64,000 nt of DNA. Source: Emydura subglobosa. Its lineage: Eukaryota > Chordata > Testudines > Chelidae. The stretch lies in the NCBI GenBank assembly GCA_007922225.1, contig ML679966.1:38779943-38843942 (forward strand), written 5' to 3'. This document shows positions 22,987 to 35,230 of this stretch, piece after piece; position 1 is the first letter of the stretch; the number at the start of each line of letters is the position of its first letter. Below the pieces are notes generated by a model that saw only the letters and a program-made list of their open reading frames with translations, made no database searches and was not told where the DNA came from. Position numbers and translations under genes: made by a program.

Positions 22987-25950
22987 CATATTCCTTTCTG
23001 AATCTTGCTGTTGAGGGGGAGTCTGCAGGATGTGAGGGTCAGTTTATTCTGTGGGGTGTGGGTTGGGTGCTATGTTTTTGGCTCCTGCTTTTCTTCCTGA
23101 TGTGTGCATGTGCATGTAAAGAACAATGTCTGTGTCCTTTTACAGTCAGGGACAAAAGGGAGGATCCTTGCACCTTTCCCCTCTAGTGTTTGCACAAGGG
23201 CCAATCACAGTCTGGCTTGTTAATGTTTTTAATATTCATGACTAGCACGTGGACTACTTTTAAAGCTTTAATTTTTTTGATGAAGGTAAGGATAGATTGA
23301 CAACAGTTGCTTTCAGCTACCTTTTTGGCTTACCTGACAAATAACTTAATAAAAGCTCTTCAACAATTACTGTCTAGCCTTTTCCACTGCCGGTTTTCAC
23401 TAGTTGTAACTTAAATAAAGCTGATAACAGTAAACTGATGATGAACAACCCTGAAAGTGTTTAGCCATCAACTTTGGCTAAATTTTTATAATTACAGTTA
23501 GAGTATAATTACTTTCTCTAAATCTTTCACTCTTTCTGGGGACGTGTCCAATATATAATAAACACTCCCAATTTCCTAACTTAGAACACCGACACCAAAA
23601 ACATTCTGTTTATACATGAACACTCATGCCAAAACCTTACTATTCAGAAGAATTTTTTTTTCAGTTGGATAGTTCTTTTTCAAACATACAGTTAATGTTA
23701 AAATATTGTCTTCAGAATCTTAAATATTCATGCAGTTTTATAGAATGAAGTGTACCATATGGCTTATTTGATACAACATCTGAGAAAGGAGTAATTCTAA
23801 AAGCATAAAAAAATATTAAAGGAAACGGGGGCAGTAAGGCTGAACATTGAGAAAAAATCTGAAACCTTGAGTGCCCAAGATTAAAATTCTAAATGCATAT
23901 TTAGGTACTTAAATAAGTAGAAGTAGCTTGACTTTAAGGTGTAGGTTTCTTGCAGCTCCCATTGCTCATTATCCTAGAAAATTAGGCCACTTTTACTATG
24001 GCACCTAAGAAAAAGAAATTTTGGACAGCATACATAGTTTGAAGAAATCTTGCATGATTTTCTTCTTGTGTTTTACACTAATGTAAACAAACCAACCCAA
24101 AACACTGATAGGTGTGCTTGTATGTACTACATGCATTCCTCTGTGTGCGTGTGTCCGTGTGTGCGTGCACCCTAAGAAAAAAATATGTAAGCCTGGAGTG
24201 CTTGCCTCAAAGAAACTATGGTTTGAGTGTTAATAAGTAATAAAGAAGTGAGCAATATAGTGTCCTTTGAAAGTCCCATAACATACTTCTTGGGCGTAAG
24301 CATAGTCATACAATATAGTCAACAATGTCCACAATAATAGTAAATAAAAAAATCACTACTAAATTTAATAAAGAAATTATAGTATTATAAAGTGTTAGCA
24401 CAGATGCTAGTTTGAAATGCATAATTCATATCCTAAAGTCTAGTTTTAAAAAGAGATTGGGTAAGATTTGAATCATTCGTGGTCATTGTTATTCAATCCC
24501 ATTACAGAAATTTTAAGTGTAGAAATGAAAGCTGTAGTCAGCATTTATTATACAAGCTAGTGGTTTAAAAGAAAAGATATGTACTCATCTTTACTATTGC
24601 CTTTTTTGATCTTCATTAGTTTAATAGGCTCATGCCTTCTCTGAGAACCTGTTGGGGTTAGATGATCTCTATTTAAACAAAAGGACTACCAACCTCTTGG
24701 ACCCAAAACTGGCAGGTCATGTTATGCTGTGTTTAAATGGCAAAGAGGGATTAATTGAACTCCAGTGCTCTGTACTTAGTTTTTTGGCTCCCCTCTGTGG
24801 CAAGGGACCCTGGGCAGTTGCTCTACCTGCACTTATGATCTCCCTAAACCCATCCCATGACCCCCCGGGGGGTTGGGGCAGCGGGCCCCCCCCCCCCCAG
24901 GTTGAGATACAACGTTTTAGCCTAATCTTAATGACTGTGAGCTAATTCCTTCAGAAAGTTCTAATTGTTATTTGTTTAAATTTCTGGTTACTTTTTATTT
25001 CTTAATAAAAGCAGAAAAGCTCCTCCAAAGGTAAGTGAATTGTCTTTCCTTACGAGTATTATCCTCTTTCTGGTGCTCATCAAAGTCAGTGAATTGGTGT
25101 ATCTTGCTTTTGGCTTCCATCTCACTGAGTGCCCTGCAGGGCACATTTCCATTTGTAAATTGCATCAGACTTTTTACAGGCATTTATGTTATCTTAATCA
25201 AAGAAACTGGTACTCTGTTATGAGAGAGAATAAACTTCCTCAAAGCTTATTTTTTGTTGGAAAATATTAAAATTTGACAAAGGAAAATTAATGATGACAT
25301 TATCTCTCGCTCTTGTATTGCAACGACCATGTCAAATTATTCTTCTGTCAACGGCTTACATTTTAGTTTTAGGGGAAAAACATACCTGTTTATAGTCTGC
25401 ATTGCAAGTGTGAGTTTACAGACAAATTTTGATGGTTACAAAACCCTAAAAACTGGAGTTCTTAATGGAGCTGTTGACAATTTAAATGTAGTTAGTCCTA
25501 AAAATATAATCAGGGCTGAGGGTTTTGGTTTTGCTTGTTTCTTGGCTTTTGTTGCTCATTGAACATCTAACCTTGCATCTGTTGAAGCTGATGTGAGTTT
25601 TGCTACTGTCATCAATAGAGGACTCAAATTCTAAATGTGTTAACAAATGACAACAAAGAAAATGACAGCGTAGCTCTTGAGGTGTAAAGTTCATTTTTAG
25701 GATAAATAAATCCTTGATCTGAGTGAGTGAGACTCTTTAGCATTAGAACTGTGGCAATAAAGTGCATATGGAATGAGCTAATTACACTTAACTTTGGGGA
25801 TGGGAAGAATTCAGTTATGTTTTGTAGATGATGAAATGCACTCAGTAAGAGTTCTATCTACTAAGGACAATTACATCCTGTTTTTCATGGCCCTCAAAGA
25901 TTATACACAGGATTTGTTTACCTCAGTAGCAGAAATGATCAGTTGGAATA
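22987..25950. other. Unassigned AT-rich sequence
   Basis: Nearly 3 kb without a recognised gene or transposon. It includes a GT/GC-alternating stretch near 24,141-24,170 and a G/C tract at 24,861-24,898. A short (TTA)n run lies at the right edge. Reading frames are short and lack motifs. Confidence 0.5.
24861..24898. repeat. C6G6 palindrome followed by a C-run
   Basis: Six C then six G, then GGGG and GGG runs, then about fifteen C. It stands out in AT-rich flanks and could form a hairpin or an i-motif/G-rich structure. It may mark the end of a decayed element. Confidence 0.7.
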
Positions 25951-26340
25951 ATTTATTATTATTATTGTTTATTTGTATTACCATAGCTCCTAGGTGCTGC
26001 ACAAAGTGAACAAAAAGATGGTCCCTTCCCCAAAGAGTTCAAAATCTAAGTATGAGAGAATTGAAAACAGATGGATTCAGACAGATGAAAGAGCACCAGA
26101 AAACAATGAGACAACATGGTCTAAATAGACACAAGATGAGGGAAAGGGTGTAGAACACACACAAGCAGAATTAATAATGTGATGGCAGCGAATGTCATTC
26201 TAGTTCCACAATTTTTGGGGTATGGGGGTGCATTTATTTAGGAAGTGTTCAGATAAATGGAAAGGGAAAGGAAGGGAAAGAGTGTGTGGGGAGGAGGTAC
26301 TGGGCCAGGATAAGGGGTTAGGAGGGGCAGGTGTGGAATG
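25951..26340 (+). repeat. Dispersed amniote-type repeat, copy 1
   Basis: After a (TTA)n run it reads TTGTATTACCATAGCTCC, TAGGTGCTGCACAAAGTG and later ACAGATGGATTCAGACAGAT and AACAATGAGACAACATGG. The same words in the same order occur at 63,512-64,000, so both are copies of one family. No coding capacity. Its class is not known to me. Confidence 0.6.
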
Positions 26341-27821
26341 AAACTCTGTTGAAGAGATTTTGAGAGAGAGAGAGAAGGCTTGAGCAAACAGCCAATCAGC
26401 AATTAGCTCCTGCAGTTTTGCAAGTAAAATTCATGTTCTGAAACTCAATGTGGGAGAATGGTTTGCTCCTGTTTACTGCCTAGTAACTAGCCGTTGAGAG
26501 GTTTCAGTTTAATTCTAAATTCAATATGTACTGTAGGGAGTTGCTTATGTTAACTGATGACTGTAATTTGGCCAGTTGGATAATACAGCTGCATAATCCA
26601 GGATATATCTGGAACATACTACTCAAGGTCTTTGAAATTAAATCTATGATTAAAATAGCTGTAATCTGATACTTTGTATTCCATAATTGTAGCTTGACCA
26701 TTTCTGATCTATAAAAAATGTTAAAATAACCTTGTAATGAATATTAACTTACTACATCACAAATTGCAAAAGTATTACCATTGTTTTGTATGCATGTATT
26801 AATGCAATAAATTGTAGGATCTGCTTTATACAATGATAATTTAAATACATTGGATCATGATACCATCTCTGGTATTGACAAAGCTTTTTTATAGTCTGTA
26901 TTTACATGTATATATGTAAATGCAAGAGTTACTTCACGCTTAGGACAGTATCCCTTGTCAAAAGTTGTCATTCATGCCAAATGAATGGTTTGGAAATCTA
27001 GCAGCTAAGTGCTCTAATGCATTTTGCATTAGCACTAATTATGGCAAATCATAATCAGTTTTTGCCCTGAACAGGTTTACTATGGTTATAAATTTTATTT
27101 ACTTTCTCCAGTGCAGTCACATTTTCTTATATGTACACCTCATAATAGTAACTTCCTAATTGAACAGTTTATCTAATTTCATAATATATTTGGATAACAG
27201 CTTTGAAAGTGGACTTAATGAATGTATTATCCTACTGATACTCAGATTGTTAAATGCTGAAAATATATGCAATAAGTATACTCTAAAACTGTATCCATTG
27301 TATCAGCAAGTGAGAAAATTGACTATGGAGGGGTAATAGCAAAACTGACCATACACAAAATGCTGTCAAAAGCACAAACCAAATAACTTAAAGAAAACAT
27401 TTTTACTAACTTTCATTCACCATAAATTATTTAACGACTGTAAGTACAAAATTTCAGACAGAAATTACTTATTCAATGTATAACAAGTGAATTCTGATAG
27501 TATTTGAGTGTGAGAGCGTGGCCTGCCCTCTTAGGGGTAGTAGTGCCTAGTGGTCAGTTCATGCCATATCGTGGCTTGGCCCTTTAAGGTTTGAAAGGGC
27601 CAACTATACATCTATATAATAACAGCCTGAATTACCCTCCTCCAGGAGAAAACCTGGGAGTCCCTTCCATAAGAAGAGTCAGAGTGACAGGTTAACTCCT
27701 GACCCTGCTCCAAGGAGGAGAGCTGCAGAGGGATTTCTATTTTGAGGAAGTGGCCATTTGAAGCAACATCCTAGCTCCAAGAAGGGAGTTGGGGGAGAAG
27801 GGAGTCCCTGAAAGGGGATTA
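26341..27821. other. Unassigned sequence
   Basis: AT-rich to about 27,490, then GC-richer with CCTTTAAGG and CTCCAAGGAGGAG-like palindromic words at 27,500-27,810. The second part might be a decayed LTR, but no paired end was found. Confidence 0.4.
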
Positions 27822-28104
27822 AGGGTATGTACACACCGACAGTGGCAAATTCACCACGGTCAGATCAATTTATTCGGATCGATTGATGGGTCTTCACTTC
27901 TGCTCAATCAATCAAGAAGTCGATGTAGTAAAACCACCTCCCCAAAAAGCATAGCACTACGTTGACAGGTACACATTTCCTGTCGGTGCAGTGTAGTGGA
28001 GACGGCATGCAGAAGAGGATTTAGGAAGTCGACGTACACCATGTAGCTTGTGGAACTCCTGTCAACTGCTGCTTAATTTCCCTGTAAGAACAGACCAGGC
28101 CTAA
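27822..28104 (-). mobile_element. Harbinger-like MITE, reverse copy
   Basis: The left end AAGGGTATGTACACACCGAC matches the inverted right end of the copy at 16,451-16,714. The right end ACAGACCAGGCCTAAG corresponds to that copy's left end. Shared interior words include AAGTCGA and CTGTCAACTGC. Same family, opposite orientation. Confidence 0.6.
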
Positions 28105-28490
28105 GAGCTGACCAGGACTCCTGTAGGGATCTTGAGGAGGGTTACCAGCAGCAAAGAACAAAGTAAGCTGACCTTTGTTTAAAAAAAAAAAAAAACCCAA
28201 CAAAAACAAAAAAACCTTAATCATCAGACATTGTGCAGGGGGTGCTTGTTCCTGAACCAACTTAAGTCTGGTCATTGATTGAAAGAACCCGAGGGGAGGA
28301 GGTGCTGAATGCAGAGCACCTTCAGGGCCACAAGAGGGCGTGTTGGAGAGGATTGACATTGAGATTGCTGTTGTATTTGATATCAACAGTTTTAGGTGCT
28401 AGTATTAAAGAGCCACTCTGTACACAACTAGCTCTGAGCAGTGCCCCTTTTAGAATTCCATACTTCAACTTTACTAAATATAGATTTTTC

Positions 28491-28539
<49 letters not shown>

Positions 28540-29090
28540 TATATAAATATAAATAAGTGTTCTACTACATGTGCTTGAGATTGGAGTCTTTTTGTCCTTC
28601 AGCATCAGTTAGGGCCAGACGTGCCCTGAGGGTACCTTTACACAGTCTGTAGTAGCACGTAACAGAGTCCTCAGAGATTTCTCCCTCAGAGGGTGGGAGA
28701 ACTTAATGACACCCAGTTATCTACACTGGCTGGTTCCAGCACAGGCCCCACTTCCTTACTATTTGCAAAGGATTTCTCACCTTTCTGGGCCTTCTTAAGT
28801 CTCTCCAGATGGGGGATAAAAATGAAAATCACAAACCCCCGCACATTTGAGGACACTCCTTTGGCTGAGGCCTTTGCAAGAGAGGTGGGGGTGAATCTAC
28901 AGTCCTTCCAATGATCCTGCAGCAGCGTAATGGGTTCTGGGAAATTTCTTTTGCTGGGCCTCTGAGTCTGGCTTACTCTGTCCATTTTACCCAAGAGACC
29001 ACTGTCCTGTCATCAGGGTAGGCGTGAAGATCTCCTGGCTAGGAATTCCCTCCATGGCTTCAGGAGTCACACCTGCAGTCTACTGCTTAG
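28105..29090. other. Unassigned sequence with a GT microsatellite
   Basis: No gene recognised. An A-rich run lies at 28,181-28,216. The frames at 28,275-28,532 (through the GT repeat) and 28,686-28,994 show no domain. Confidence 0.45.
28493..28530. repeat. (GT)n microsatellite
   Basis: Nineteen GT units uninterrupted, followed by a short (AT)-rich run. Confidence 0.95.
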
Positions 29091-29093
29091 GTC

Positions 29094-29345
29094 AGTGGTG
29101 CCCAACCTTATTACACAGTAGGGCCACATAAACCTAAGCACAGCATTGTCTGGGCCAAAGAAATTCTACATATTTTAATAAGATTTAAAGTTGCCTGTAT
29201 CGATTTATATTTTAACTTCAGCTTGTTTCGTATGTATTTAGATAAGTAGTTTCTATGTACAGTATTGTGTAGTTACACACTTGTGTGAACTAAAATATGT
29301 TTCTGACCCCCTGGACAGGTTCCACCATTATCTAGAGGTAGTCCA
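29094..29345. repeat. Possible hAT-like MITE
   Basis: CAGTGGTGCCCAACCTTATT followed by GGGCCACATAA is the type of left terminus seen in amniote hAT MITEs. The right end is not clearly recognisable, so the boundary is tentative. Confidence 0.35.
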
Positions 29346-29369
29346 CGCATCCCAGGATCCATTAGCTTT

Positions 29370-30308
29370 GTAAGTCTAAAGCAGACTGCAAAGAGTTGCA
29401 AAGGAATCTCACAAAACTGGGTGACTGGCAACAAAATGGCAAATGAAGTTCAAAGTTGATAAATGTGGAGTAATACACATTAAAAACATAATCCCAACCA
29501 TACATACAAAATGATGGAGTCTAAATTAGTGGTTACCGCTCAAGGAAGAGAACCTGGAATCATTGTGGATAGTTCTTTGAAAACATCTGCTCAATGTGCA
29601 GTGGCAGTCAAAGAAGCTAACAGTATGTGTACTATTAGAAAAGGAATAGATTATAATCATAATGCCACTATAGAAATCCATGTTATGCCCATACCTTGAA
29701 TATTGTGTGCAGTTCTGGTTACCCATCTCAAAAAGATATATTAGAATTGGAGAAGATACAGAGCAGAGGAACAAAAATGATTAATGATGGAACAGCTTCT
29801 GTAAGAGAAGAGATTAATAAAACTGGGATTTTTCATTTTAGAAAAGAGATGACTAAGGGGGGGTCTGATAGAGGTCTATAAAATCATGAAAGGTGTCAAG
29901 AAAGTGAATAAACAAGTGTTACTTACCCCTTCACATAACACAAAAATCAGGGGTCACAGAATGAAATGAATAGGCAGAAGGTTTAAAACAAACTAAAGGA
30001 AGTATTTCTTCACACAGTGCACATTCAACTGGTGGAACTCATTGGCAGGGGATGTTATGAAGGACAAATTATAACAGGGTTCAACACAGAACTAGATAAG
30101 TTCATGGAGGATAATTTAGTCAATGGCTATTAGTGATGCAACTCCATACTCTGAATGTTCTTAGCCTCAGATTACCAGAAGCTGGGAGTGGATGACCGGA
30201 GATGGATCACTAGATAATTGTCTGTTCTGTTCATTCCCTCTGAAGCACTTGGCATAGGCCATAGTCAGAATGGCCATACGGGGTCAGACCAATAGTCCTT
30301 CTTATGAA
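29370..30308 (+). mobile_element. CR1 LINE fragment, plus strand
   Basis: The plus-strand frames give the CR1 reverse transcriptase C-terminus. From 29,511 there is VTAQGREPGIIVDSSLKTS and HNATIEIHVMPIP. From 29,696 there is ILELEKIQSRGTKMIND and FHFRKEMTKGG, the CR1 pattern [12 protein letters not shown] and LFSLEKRRLRG. The 3' end carries AATGGCCATACGGGGTCAGA, the CR1 terminal region. It is 5'-truncated and broken by frameshifts. Confidence 0.8.
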
Positions 30309-30789
30309 AATCTGGCAGCTTCACACAAACTTTTCTTGAGCTTTGCCTGTAGACATCCAGAAATGGTTAACCTTTCAAACCTGTAAACCCTAGATATGCA
30401 TTTATGGGCATAAGTCCAAAATATCATTCATTGCTGCCATTTACAGCACAGCATTTCTTTCCTTTTACAAAGCCTCAAAATAAGAGATTATCTCCATGAA
30501 AAGTAAGTGAGACTAAATTACGATGTTTATGAAGGTCATCATGAAATATAATGTGGTGACATATATGCACATCTCTTTTCTTTAAAATTACCCTTATCTT
30601 CGGATGCATCAGCACCAGGCTCAATTTCTCTTGTGAGTGCCAAAAGAACAACAGTCAAATTACATGTTTCTTTTAGTGTTCCAGCCTGACTATCAACCAA
30701 GGTACATGGTGGTTCTGTAATTTTAAATAGTAAAACTTGAAAAATATCTTTTTAATTAAGATATTTTGAGATGGGGATAAACACTTGTT
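30309..30789. other. Unassigned sequence left of the ERV LTR
   Basis: No recognised feature. The true left edge of the LTR could lie somewhat inside or outside this stretch. Confidence 0.4.
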
Positions 30790-30895
30790 GTTTGTGCAGT
30801 GCATCAACCACAACAACAACATGGAGTGTCCTGTCTAAACTTGGCACAGCAGGAAGGTCCTTAGTGATAGCCAAATTTGTATGTTTTTATAAGCT

Positions 30896-30901
30896 TTTAT
30901 T
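30896..30901 (-). terminator. LTR polyadenylation signal AATAAA
   Basis: The minus strand reads CCTTAATAAAAGC. It lies about 365 nt downstream of the TATA box. It would direct 3' end formation of the proviral transcript in the LTR. Confidence 0.6.
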
Positions 30902-31257
30902 AAGGTAACATAAATGATAAACAAATGACTGGTATAAAGAAAATGAATAATCAAATGGATGGTGGATAATACAATCTTAATTTAGAGACTCAGATGATAT
31001 ATATTTCTACAATATGCTTTGGATTAATATACTCTCACCCTTCCCTGATGACATGGTTGAAAGAGATGTTTGTTCCTCAACTCTTGAGTAGAGGGGCAGA
31101 GTAGGCAATGCTTGAGGGCTAAGAACTATAAGACTAAGACTGACACTACAATAATACGAAGTATAAACAAAGAACAAAAATCTTAACACTAACTAAAAGA
31201 AGCTTCAAGCAGGAGTAGCTGACGATCGATCAGCCCAAATAGCATGATTTGCCCCTT

Positions 31258-31268
31258 TTCTTATACCC
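31258..31268 (-). promoter_or_regulatory. LTR TATA box
   Basis: The minus strand reads CAGGGTATAAGAAAAGG, a good TATA element in the expected part of the LTR. Transcription would start near 31,235. Confidence 0.55.
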
Positions 31269-31773
31269 TGAGCAATATGGGACTTGGATTAGTCACCCCC
31301 AAATTATTAGGGTACATCTATTCTATAGGCTGGCAGGTTTGTGTGTATTAACGGCATATCCACATCCTTTCCACATGGGTCAAGACAGTTTGTTTATCTC
31401 ACTTTTGTTATTTCTGGCCCTTTTGTGGGTTCTGTGGTGTACCTATGAAGTTACCTGGGGCATAACCTGTGACAGCCCCCTCTGTTTTGTTGCCTCCTGA
31501 CTTATGTAGGGTAAAGGTTATAAGCTCATACGTCTTATCCTTTTACTCATCATTACTTATCTGGGCGAAAGGTCCCGAACATATGTATACATAACTGCTT
31601 AGCTTTCATACGGGATATGGCCTGTAGGGTACCTTGCATTACAGCTAAAATATTATATAAATCTATAACTCTATTATAATCAAACAACCATACTAACTAT
31701 ATGAGGAAAGATATACACACACACACACACACATATATATGCAAGCAAGCAGGCTAGTCCTATAGGCTACAAA

Positions 31774-31784
31774 TCCCCCCCTTT
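31774..31784 (-). other. Retroviral polypurine tract
   Basis: The minus strand reads AAAGGGGGGGA, followed by the TG that opens the LTR. This is the usual plus-strand priming site and fixes the U3 start. Confidence 0.7.
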
Positions 31785-31835
31785 GATTGGCTGGTTACAA
31801 AATGGACCCCATCGCATAAGTGTGGATATGGATGG

Positions 31836-34749
31836 CTAATTGTTTGAGGCAGTAATTTCTCCACCTCTTCCTACAGCTTGTGGTGGAGGAAAAGTATCAT
31901 AGTGATGGTCTTCCATGTTCTGGTGCCTGACTATCATGGGTACCATGGATACATATTCGTCAACTTTAGTAACTTGTACCTGGTTGGGTCTGGGTTTTGA
32001 CTTATGCTTGTTAATTTTACACTGCATGCATCCTAATAGGATGAAAATAATTCCTATTGCAATTTCCTGTACAGCAATGCATCCTTGTAATCCGACTTCT
32101 ACCGAGGGGCCTGATGAAGGTTCTTTAGTTTCATCCATTTAATTGAGTAATAGCCTGTTTGGCTTTGTCCATATCATTGATAATTTATATGAGGTGGGTC
32201 TCTTTATGAGACAATAATGATTTCAGTGATAACCCTACTGGGGGAATATAGACAAGAAAGGTTGGTGTACTTTGGTTAATTAAATCGTGATAATCTGGGT
32301 CAGACAGAATGGTAGTAATGTTCTCAAAGGTGGGAGTAGGGGAAATTGCTTGGTTTCCAGTTAACACTGGTTGCTTTGGAGCAAAACAAAAATTTGGGTC
32401 TGTGACCCGACACTCCAAGGGACCATAGTGGTACCTTTTTTGATTGTTTACCACGCAAAATTGGCCATTTCCAGCATAGGACACCCTCTCCTTTGGAGTT
32501 CTCCATTTCATCAGCCTCACCAGGCATGACGACAATGATGTGTTTGGTAATTCTCCCTGTAATCCACACATAACAGTATCTGTCTCAGACACATCACACC
32601 TACAAATGTACTGAGGTCTTTTTTCAGAGCAACAGGCCATCTGTAGAACTTTCCAGGTTTCAGTTGGAGTGTGATAGATCACCATGGGAGGCACATTGAC
32701 ATGTTCTCTGTAGATGTCGTCTTCCAGGTGACCTATTGACTGGACCGCTGTCAATTGCTTGTACACATCCTTGTCTGGCTCAAACACCAGCAAAGAAATA
32801 GTGAATGAGACATACAAGGATCGTGCCACTGTACAATCTTTCGAAAAAGAACAACTGTTTTGATTGTGGTGAGGTGTCAGAGATCCCATATGTCTCACTC
32901 TTCCCAATGACAAATGCTGGCATAGATCCAAACGTGGATGGTCCCCTTTTTAGTCCTTGAAAACATTAGGGTTGTACCAACTTAGTAACTGTTTATCTTT
33001 GATTAGGTCTGGAACCTTCCCCAGTTTTAGAGCTTGCAATGTATCTGTGATAGTATTTATAACATATTCTCCATATGTGGAGCAGATAATTTCCTCTCCT
33101 AGATATTGGTTCTTTTGCTGATCATTGTTCATAGTGACCAGTTGATTAATTTTAAGTTTGGTTTCATTAAACAGTTGGGCTATGTCATGCATATTATAAA
33201 TAGTGAATTGCTCCTCCTGAGCTAGTCCTTTTACTTCCTGTAACATCGGGTTGATTACCTGGTTAACTTCCTCCCGTAACACATAATTTATATGTCTGTG
33301 AATTTTCCAAACATCCATTTGATTCCAGATTGACATTCCTGAACCAAATAGTCCTGTTAAAGACCCTAAAATTCCAAGAGGATTTAAACTGCGTTTCCAT
33401 CTAAGGGTATGGAATTTGTTGCCCATTCCCAAAATTTGCTGTTGGTAAGCCACAACTTTATCTATAAGGAGCACTGAGAAAAAAAGAAGCCACTTTGGTA
33501 TGCTTGCAATAACTAAATTCACCCAGTGACCAACTAGACAGATTTAATACTACGGGTACATGCATGAATCGGACTTGGTTAACCAATACCATTGATATGG
33601 GTATTGTGGTAAGACCACTAGAGGGTCCTGGGTCTACAACTGGACAAGTTACATCATCCTGCATTGAGTCATTGTGATCATAATCCATAATTGAATCTTG
33701 TACTTTCAACTCAAAAATTACATTCAGTATATATTTTTTATTTCCTGATTTTGTTTGAAAGGTTGCTGTGATACATACTTTGTACTGTCCCTCATCCTCA
33801 TATTTGATTTTGTATAGGGTTAATTTACCCTGTTATCAAGTTATCACATTTAGCTCTGTCCTTCCAGATCCCATAAGGCACTCCATGTTTGATGGAAGTT
33901 GAATTTATTGGTGAGGAGGTATAAGTTTTATATCCTCACTTCTTTGAGTCATTATACAAGGGCAAGATTTTTTCCAGCCACTGGATGGTAATACAACTAC
34001 TCCGGCTAATTTATATCGAAAGGTGACATCTTCCCTTTAATTCCCTTAACCTGTCACATAGGGCTGTGGACATGTTCCGGATTAGAGCCTAAATCCACAG
34101 TTTCCAGGAGATCATTTACATTTGAGGATTGGACTATTAATTTAATGTACTTCCACCAAACACAATTATCAGGAAGATTAAGGGCGTGAGTGGCGGTGCA
34201 CACTCCTGCTCTATAACTACCAGACATGCATGGGGAAATATCATATATTATTAATGCCATTTCATTAGTCCAGGTGGACAATTTAGTCCCTTTCCATGTA
34301 GTTCCTGTCATTTTTCCCTGTTTGGGTATATTTCCAACCCAAATTACCTCATATCATTCAAATTTTAATCAGGTGAGGGTGAGGGTTTTACTCCTGTTTC
34401 TCTCTTCCAACTCCAGACAATGTTTACCCCCGCATTAATACTTAAAACATTTACAAGGTGAAGGAATGAGTCCATAGAAACATTTTACACAGGTTTGGTA
34501 TGCATTTCTAAGGTAACCATACGGCTTGGATTGATTGTAATAGTCTCTTCCATTCCTTTCTTAGGTGCATTTTGCTTCAAATGTTCAGTTTAATTGAGCA
34601 TATACATGTCGCCTTGTTTCCTGGTTTTAGGTGATTTGTTGTATCTTTTTCAACAGTTTAGTCCCAAAATTCTTGATTTTTTGGCTCAGTCTTACCTTTA
34701 AAGCGACGATAAGGGTGTAGTAAATCAGGAATACCAGTATCCATTTCAT
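31836..34749 (-). pseudogene. env: Retroviral envelope (env) pseudogene
   Basis: The start is taken at 34,749, where a Met is followed by a hydrophobic signal-peptide-like stretch (WILVFLIYYTLIVAL). The surface subunit is broken by several stops and frame changes. Readable parts include 34,311-34,054 and 33,709-33,458. The transmembrane subunit starts near 33,420. There a basic WKR site precedes a glycine-rich fusion-peptide-like segment, followed by a long helical region. This frame (33,522-32,185) has one in-frame TAA at 32,952-32,950 and a second stop at 32,185. A frame change near 32,140 precedes the membrane anchor (AIGIIFILLGC) and cytoplasmic tail ending at 31,836. The span is about 970 codons, which is long. 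The C-x6-CC motif of gamma-type Env is not seen. Instead there is a cysteine-rich segment starting CCSEKR (about 32,640). Env mediates receptor binding and membrane fusion; this copy cannot make an intact protein. Confidence 0.85.
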
Positions 34750-34794
34750 GGTGATTGATTGCTGGGCTTCAGTGGCAGTGATTTCAACTGTTGC

Positions 34795-35230
34795 TCACCT
34801 AGCTCCTGAGGAGGAAGCTGCTTCTGAGACCTGGACAATTGATATAACTTTAACTGATTTAGTGTGGTAAATTTTGTCTTTATTACGCTTGCCTCCTGTT
34901 ATCCTAATTTTATACACTGCTGAACTGAGTTTATCGATGATTCGGAATGGTCCGATCCATCGGTTACATAGTCCATGCCCTGGTGTCTTGTAAATTAACA
35001 GCATTATTTGATCACCAACCTCCTAAGTATTCTCTCTCTGGGTTTTGTCGAAGTAGGCCTTTGACTTTTGTTTCACATGTTCCTTAGCACACCAGTGTCC
35101 TTTGATGTCAAGTTCTTTGTGTAAACATGACCTAAGAACATCTACATTCTGCTTTGCTGACTGAGGCAGATGCTCTTTATCCGTAAAACCCTAATAGGGT
35201 AGTTCAGTGTATTCCACATAGGTTTGTAAC
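34795..35230 (-). pseudogene. pol: Retroviral pol remnant: integrase C-terminus
   Basis: The frame ending with TGA at 34,797-34,795 contains NRWIGPFRIIDKLSSAVYKI, the GPF-type C-terminal DNA-binding fold of retroviral and Ty3/gypsy integrases. Upstream in the same frame come QKSKAYFDKTQ and VGDQIMLLIYKTPG, and further up LPQSAKQNVDVL, which are the usual segments between catalytic core and C-terminus. Two in-frame TAG stops occur, at 35,025-35,023 and 35,193-35,191. No catalytic core (DDE) remains; the homology ends near 35,230. Confidence 0.85.

Larger units (their letters stand above)
30790..31771 (-). repeat. ERV 3' LTR
   Basis: Starts on the minus strand with TGTAGCCTATAGG directly after the polypurine tract. 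It contains a TATA box (GGGTATAAG, about 31,266) and a polyadenylation signal (AATAAA, 30,901-30,896). A (CA)n run lies in U3 at 31,714-31,733. The 3' boundary near 30,790 is a guess: CA dinucleotides fit, but no second LTR is available for comparison. Confidence 0.65.

Noticed and set aside
28275..28532. Reading frame ending in alternating Cys-Val
   Set aside because: The repetitive end is the translated GT microsatellite. The rest has no motif.
32324..32569. Separate gene overlapping env on the minus strand
   Set aside because: It is a shadow frame of the env transmembrane region and has no feature of its own.
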